Positions 21,165-24,473 of a DNA stretch of 24,473 nucleotides are shown here, in pieces; the first letter of the stretch is position 1; each line of letters starts with the position of its first letter. Below the pieces are notes generated by a model that was not told the DNA's origin, searched no databases, and saw only the letters and a program-made list of their open reading frames with translations. The position numbers and the translations under genes were made by a program. This DNA is from DASRUP01 sp036397395 (lineage in GTDB: Bacteria; Patescibacteriota; Minisyncoccia; Minisyncoccales; UBA10102): assembly GCA_036397395.1 (NCBI GenBank), contig DASWIZ010000012.1, positions 1 to 24,473 on the forward strand, given 5' to 3'.

Positions 21165-21204
21165 TTTACTGCGTTATTATACCATGGTATGTATATGCAG
21201 TAAA
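21165..21204 (-). promoter_or_regulatory. PaaX-type operator, site A, with regulator promoter
   Basis: TTTACTGC-N8-ACCATGGT-N8-GCAGTAAA. On the minus strand it holds TTTACT-17-TATAAT, with -10 at 21176-21181, 13 nt before the ATG. Confidence 0.75.
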
Positions 21205-21226
21205 AGCGTTTGGTGGATATTTCGTG

Positions 21227-21255
21227 TTGAGTGTGGAGAATTTTTGTTTTATAAT
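21227..21255 (+). promoter_or_regulatory. Promoter of the PP2C-like/propeller gene
   Basis: TTGAGT (21227-21232), 17 nt, TATAAT (21250-21255), 9 nt before the ATG: near-leaderless. Site A lies 23 bp upstream. Confidence 0.7.
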
Positions 21256-21264
21256 ACAATAAGT

Positions 21265-23244
21265 ATGAAAATTTTTGAATTCCAGTTTAACCCCAAGGCG
21301 CAGAAAGACCGGTTTTTCCAGGTGTTTTCGTTTGAGTCGACCGGCGGACAGGAAGAACAAGGCAGTTTGTACGTGGTGGGCGAATTGCAAAACGCGCTTC
21401 CCTCGAACTCAAATTTTTTGCAAAAACTCGCCGACCTCATTTACAAAGAGTACGCGGGCAGCGCGAAACCAGCGCAAAAAAAATCATTTTCCCACACCAA
21501 CGCCCTAAAAGCAAGCTTGCGTAAAGCGAACGATTTTCTGGCTGCCGAGTCCAAAAAAGGAAACGTGGACTGGCTGGGAAATATGCATGTGGCAATTTTG
21601 CTGTTCGCCCCCGCGAACGGCGGCTACACCCTGTACTTTACCAAAGCGGGAAACATAAAAGTATGGATGGCCAGAAACGGCTCTATCGTAGACGTAGGCA
21701 TGAGTTTGGAAAAGGAAGATGGCTCGGACCCCGCTAAAGTATTTGGAAATGTCGGTTCTGGCAAAGTTATGGCAGATGATCGTATCGCGGTTGCCACCAA
21801 AGAACTGTTCGACGTCTTTAGTAAAGAAAACCTGCTGCAAACCGTTAGCCAGTTCAAAGAAGAAAAGCAGTTTAAAAACCTGTTCAAGAGCAAGGAAAAA
21901 GCCTTATCGAAAACCGCGGGCGCATTGCTGTTCTTTTTCGTTGAGCCGTTTGTGCGGCAAACCGAAGGCCAGCCTATAGAAAACGGCGCTTCGTTTTCTA
22001 TGCCTACAAACTTGCTGTCCCGGTTTTCCCTTCCCAACCTGTCTTTTTTGATGTCCATAAAACGCCCAAAGATTTCTTTGCCGACACTGCCTGCCGCTCC
22101 TAAAATTTCTCCCCTGGTTCCCGAAAAGTTTATTCCCAAAAGTAAACTGCAGGCATTTTACAATGTGCCGCCAATGAAAAAAGCGCTCGGCCTGTTGTTT
22201 ATCCTTGCTCTTATCCTGGGGATTGGCTTTGCCATTTTTAAAGGTGGCACATTCCAGGGAATATCGCTTGACGCCCAGGGCGCCCTGGAAAGCGCGCAAA
22301 CGCTGCAGTTTCAGGCGGAACAGCAGCTGGCGTTAGAGAATGAGCGGGAAGCTAACCGGTTGTTTCAGGAAGCATGGCAAAAAATAGTTCCCTTTGCGGA
22401 CCGTGAAGACTTTACGCAGATACGCCAAGAGCTGGAAACGCAGCTGCAAAAGTTAAATAAGGTAGAATTTATCGGCAACCCCGAATTGTTTGCGCAGCTG
22501 GATACTTCCGGGCTGCCGGAAACGCCCCAAAAGGTGCTGGCCTTAAACGGAAACCTGTATTTTTATAACCCGTTTTCCTCGCAGCTTTTGGCAGTGGAAG
22601 CCGCAAGTAAATCCCAAGCCGTACTTTCGCCGGGAAGGAATTTAAAGTTTGGGGATAATTTTGGCAACGCCTTTTTGTTTTTTGCCGATCCCAATGTGTT
22701 AATCTCTTTTTCAGAAACTGCCGGCTGGCAAGAACACCAGGTTGCGTTTCCTGAAAATTTTACGCCGCAAGGCATTTCCACTTTCGGGCAAAGCATATAC
22801 TTTTTCGACGGAGGTTCCGGACAAATCGCCAAAGCATCCCTTGCGCAAACCGCCACCGAACAGTGGATTTCCGCGGCTTCCGCGAAAAAACCTTTGGATG
22901 CAGCTTCCATTACCATTGACGGGAACATTTGGGTATTGCGCCAAAATGGCGAAATCCAGCGCTACTTTAAAGGGCAATACGAAGAAAGCATAGCCTTGCA
23001 AATATTTCCCGTTTTGGAAAACCCAACGAAAATTTATACTCGCGCGGAACTTTCCTATTTATATATCCTGGACGCGGAACACGCACGCGTTCTGGTTCTC
23101 TCCAAGTTTGGAGACATTATTCGCCAATACCAAAGCCCCGAGTTTCGGGAAGCCACGGATTTCGCGGTCCCTCCGGGCGGAAGCACTATGTATGTTTTGC
23201 GGGGCACGCAGGTGTTTCGTATTGCCGACATTGTGCCCGAATAA
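21265..23244 (+). CDS. Membrane protein: PP2C-like pseudophosphatase plus beta-propeller
   Basis: 659 residues. Cytoplasmic N-terminus (about 1-235) with a PP2C-like pattern: NMHVAILLFAPANGGYTLYFTKAGNIKVWMARNG and ADDRIAVATKELFDVFS. The DG pair expected in the last motif (SDGLWD in active enzymes) is KE here, and no DGMGG is seen. A Pro/Leu-rich linker, one membrane helix (about 315-333), a short coiled coil (about 345-400), and a C-terminal exported region with propeller-like blades (VLALNGNLYFYNPFSSQLLAVE, ASITIDGNIWVLRQNGEIQRY, YLYILDAEHARVLVLSKFGDII). I start at 21265 because the promoter ends there; an upstream in-frame extension would overlap the divergent gene. Probably a transmembrane sensor. 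Confidence 0.8.
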   Translation: MKIFEFQFNPKAQKDRFFQVFSFESTGGQEEQGSLYVVGELQNALPSNSNFLQKLADLIYKEYAGSAKPAQKKSFSHTNALKASLRKANDFLAAESKKGNVDWLGNMHVAILLFAPANGGYTLYFTKAGNIKVWMARNGSIVDVGMSLEKEDGSDPAKVFGNVGSGKVMADDRIAVATKELFDVFSKENLLQTVSQFKEEKQFKNLFKSKEKALSKTAGALLFFFVEPFVRQTEGQPIENGASFSMPTNLLSRFSLPNLSFLMSIKRPKISLPTLPAAPKISPLVPEKFIPKSKLQAFYNVPPMKKALGLLFILALILGIGFAIFKGGTFQGISLDAQGALESAQTLQFQAEQQLALENEREANRLFQEAWQKIVPFADREDFTQIRQELETQLQKLNKVEFIGNPELFAQLDTSGLPETPQKVLALNGNLYFYNPFSSQLLAVEAASKSQAVLSPGRNLKFGDNFGNAFLFFADPNVLISFSETAGWQEHQVAFPENFTPQGISTFGQSIYFFDGGSGQIAKASLAQTATEQWISAASAKKPLDAASITIDGNIWVLRQNGEIQRYFKGQYEESIALQIFPVLENPTKIYTRAELSYLYILDAEHARVLVLSKFGDIIRQYQSPEFREATDFAVPPGGSTMYVLRGTQVFRIADIVPE

Positions 23245-23251
23245 AGGCTAT

Positions 23252-23674
23252 TTACTTGAGCTCTACCGTGGCTCCGGCAGTCTCTAACTTTTTCTTTAAT
23301 TCGTCGGCTTCTTCTTTTGTCGCGCCTTCTTTTATTACCTGGGCGCCTGCGGCCGCGGCGTCCACCAAGTCTTTGGCTTCTTTTAATCCCTTTCCTGTCG
23401 CGTCTCGCACTACCTTAATAACTTCGATTTTTTTGTCGCCAATAGCGGAAAGCACAACGTTGAACGAGGATTTTTCTTCCTCGCCTGCCGAAGCTTCAGC
23501 GGAGGCGGGGACTACCCCACCCATCATTACGGGAGCTTGGGCAGATACGCCGAACTTGTCTTCTAAAATATGCACCAATTCGGACAATTCAAGCACCGAA
23601 AGCTTTTCAATACTTTCCACAAGGCTCTTGAATTTTGTGGGAACCTCAACTTCTTTTTTTTCTTCTTCAGACAT
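23252..23674 (-). CDS. rplL: Ribosomal protein bL12 (L7/L12)
   Basis: 140 residues. N-terminal dimerisation helices (KLSVLELSELVHILEDKFGVSA), an Ala/Glu hinge, and the conserved C-terminal domain (FNVVLSAIGDKKIEVIKVVRDATGKGLKEAKDLVDAAA). It forms the ribosomal stalk that recruits translation GTPases. It lies 5 nt after rplJ. It is longer than the usual 120-125 residues because of an enlarged hinge, residues about 55-67, encoded in part by a palindromic repeat (23482-23507). It converges with the plus-strand gene with only 7 nt between stops. Confidence 0.97.
   Translation of the reverse strand: MSEEEKKEVEVPTKFKSLVESIEKLSVLELSELVHILEDKFGVSAQAPVMMGGVVPASAEASAGEEEKSSFNVVLSAIGDKKIEVIKVVRDATGKGLKEAKDLVDAAAAGAQVIKEGATKEEADELKKKLETAGATVELK
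23482..23507. repeat. GAAGC-type palindromic repeat inside rplL
   Basis: CGCCT-G-CCG...CGG-AGGCG hairpin encoding the ASAEASAG part of the bL12 hinge. It aligns with helix B at 6135-6160 and its flank at 19 of 26 positions; all seven differences are transitions. Confidence 0.45.
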
Positions 23675-23679
23675 AGTAT

Positions 23680-24201
23680 TTATGCTTGTTTATTTTTTAT
23701 AGCGTTTAATGCGATTACCAGACCTTTTATGTTGCCTTGCAATACTGTCGCGAAACCGGATATTGGCTGCGCCATGGCGCCTACCAATTGGCCAAGCAAT
23801 TGCTCGCGGCTCGGCAGGGTGGCAATCGCCGTAATCTGGCTTGCGCTTTGTATTTCATTTTCAAAATATCCTCCCAAAATTTTTACGTGTTCGTTTTGCT
23901 TTCCAAAAGTATGCACGGTTTTCATAGGAACTATGGGGTCTTCATACGCGAATACCGCTCCCATTTGCCCGTTCATGCCTTTTATGTCAGCTTTAATCCT
24001 TTTTTCTTTCAGCGCTTTGGACAGCAATGTTTTCTTGGCCACCACAAGCCGGGAGCCCACCTCTTTTAACTGGTTTCGCAAGGCTACCATATCGCCTACT
24101 TTTAACCCTTTGTAGTCCACGAAAACTATGGCCTTTTGTTTGTCCAGGTTTTCTTGCAGGCTGTTTAATATTTCTTGTTTTTGCGCTTTAGATTTAGGCA
24201 T
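23680..24201 (-). CDS. rplJ: Ribosomal protein uL10
   Basis: 173 residues, normal length. Blocks NLDKQKAIVFVDYKGLKVGDMVALRNQLKEVG, LVVAKKTLLSKAL, GAVFAYEDPI, VKILGGYFEN and PSREQLLGQLVGAMAQPIS are typical uL10. The C-terminal helix anchors bL12 dimers. First gene of the rplJ-rplL operon; preceded by an L10-type leader and attenuator, so probably feedback-regulated by the L10-L12 complex. Confidence 0.97.
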   Translation of the reverse strand: MPKSKAQKQEILNSLQENLDKQKAIVFVDYKGLKVGDMVALRNQLKEVGSRLVVAKKTLLSKALKEKRIKADIKGMNGQMGAVFAYEDPIVPMKTVHTFGKQNEHVKILGGYFENEIQSASQITAIATLPSREQLLGQLVGAMAQPISGFATVLQGNIKGLVIALNAIKNKQA

Positions 24202-24208
24202 ATTGTTT

Positions 24209-24235
24209 AAATAAAAACTGTGGATTAATCCACAG
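24209..24235 (-). terminator. Attenuator terminator in the rplJ leader
   Basis: Minus RNA: CTGTGGA-TTAA-TCCACAG followed by TTTTTATTT, ending only 7 nt before the rplJ ATG. It is therefore an attenuator, not an operon end. Confidence 0.75.
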
Positions 24236-24290
24236 ACAAAACAAGGTTGTTTCCTCGATGGGGCTTATTGTTTGCCCACTGTCTACGGTA
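24230..24290 (-). promoter_or_regulatory. Ribosomal L10 leader-type element
   Basis: The leader reads GTAGACAGTGGG ... AAGCCCC-ATCGAGGAAAC ... TTTTGTCTG. AGACA pairs with TGTCT to close the element, and the order of conserved blocks resembles L10 leaders. The closing strand ends inside the attenuator stem, so the two structures compete. Confidence 0.6.
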
Positions 24291-24295
24291 TTTCT

Positions 24296-24325
24296 TTTAT
24301 AGCACAAGTGCCGTCATCCCGTCAA
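24296..24325 (-). promoter_or_regulatory. rplJ-rplL promoter
   Basis: TTGACG (24320-24325), 18 nt, extended -10 TGC-TATAAA (24296-24301). Predicted start near 24289. Confidence 0.7.
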
Positions 24326-24351
24326 CCCCTACCGGTAATGTGCAAGCACAT

Positions 24352-24401
24352 ATGGCGGTTTTCCCAGGAACAGGTAGAGTCCTGGGTATGTGTACCGCCA
24401 T
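24352..24401 (+). promoter_or_regulatory. Start-codon-sequestering hairpin
   Basis: Nested inverted repeats ATGGCGGT/ACCGCCAT (outer) and CCCAGGA/TCCTGGG (inner). The outer 3' arm ends in the first two bases of the ATG at 24400. Such hairpins are known in front of transposase genes, where they block translation from read-through transcripts. Confidence 0.5.
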
Positions 24402-24473
24402 GACAAAAACAATCAAAGAGGAGCGTTTAAGATGGGTCCTTCCCATCATCGCAAAAGAGGTAAAGCTTCTTGA
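24400..24473 (+). CDS. 5' end of a possible transposase-like gene, cut by the window edge
   Basis: An open frame starts at ATG 24400 and runs to the edge; the 24 visible residues include MTKTIKEERLRWVLPI and IIAKEVKLL. The RLRWVLPI block followed by a basic helix resembles the N-terminal HTH of some IS-type transposases, but the fragment is too short to prove it. AAAGAGGAG lies inside the frame. A short palindrome TGTGCAAGCACA (24339-24350) upstream could mark the element end. Confidence 0.4.
   Translation, partial: MTKTIKEERLRWVLPIIAKEVKLL

Noticed and set aside
20749..21264. 172-residue N-terminal extension of the PP2C-like gene
   Set aside because: It would run antisense through the PaaX-like gene and across the promoter; the TATAAT at 21250 supports ATG 21265.

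Overview
The window looks like a chromosomal piece of a Patescibacteria (CPR, Parcubacteria-like) genome. It is gene-dense, about 45% GC by eye, with short or overlapping gene junctions. It has a minimal dcw cluster (mraZ-rsmH-ftsL-ftsI), many small membrane-anchored proteins, a stand-alone elongation-factor-domain-2-like protein, a PaaX/Cas2-like regulator, and several starts with no Shine-Dalgarno but a -10 box directly upstream. TGA is used as a stop (for example at 19168 and 19564), so this is not one of the UGA-recoded CPR lineages. Lineage is an inference from gene content; no rRNA is present.

Layout. Nearly everything up to 21.2 kb is on the minus strand, so read it from right to left. 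24.3-23.25 kb: rplJ-rplL behind a promoter, an L10-type leader and an intrinsic attenuator; a divergent mobile-element-like ORF starts at the right edge. 21.27-23.24 kb (plus strand): a membrane protein with a PP2C-like domain lacking catalytic acids and a C-terminal propeller. 20.5-21.2 kb: a PaaX/Cas2-like regulator bracketed by two copies of a 40-bp palindromic operator. 20.44-15.5 kb: tRNA-Val directly abutting a Ca-binding-repeat protein, a small membrane protein, a membrane-anchored double-AAA+ Clp-like protein and an anchored lipoprotein-like protein. 15.3-13.4 kb: EF-like protein, CHRD-like protein, zincin metallopeptidase and a membrane protein. 13.3-6.6 kb: one long envelope operon, mraZ-rsmH-ftsL-ftsI-(L,D-transpeptidase/D,D-carboxypeptidase fusion)-tRNA-Glu-ECF sigma-membrane anti-sigma-like-exported coiled coil. 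6.5-5.65 kb: a protein-free block of RNA genes. 5.64-0.14 kb: hicB-hicA, a P-type ATPase, a CaCA-type antiporter, rmuC and a small ORF.

How the parts fit. The central operon couples cell-wall synthesis (PBP2/FtsI plus a two-domain enzyme able in principle to trim and L,D-crosslink stem peptides) to an envelope-sensing sigma module. The sigma-factor ATG shares its A with the encoded CCA of tRNA-Glu. The second tRNA in the window, tRNA-Val, is also followed within 2 nt by a start codon. This suggests that tRNA 3'-end processing and leaderless translation are mechanically linked here.

The best candidates for something undescribed are: (1) the RNA block at 5.69-6.47 kb, with a large structured RNA under a perfect TTGACA-17-TATAAT promoter whose helices pair fully (with G-U wobbles) only in the minus-strand RNA, plus an 81-nt tRNA-like RNA with its own promoter and terminator; (2) the tRNA/start-codon overlaps; (3) the twin PaaX-type operators with an antisense-facing promoter; (4) a heptanucleotide slippage tract inside rsmH. 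All assignments are from reading the sequence; no database or folding program was used.
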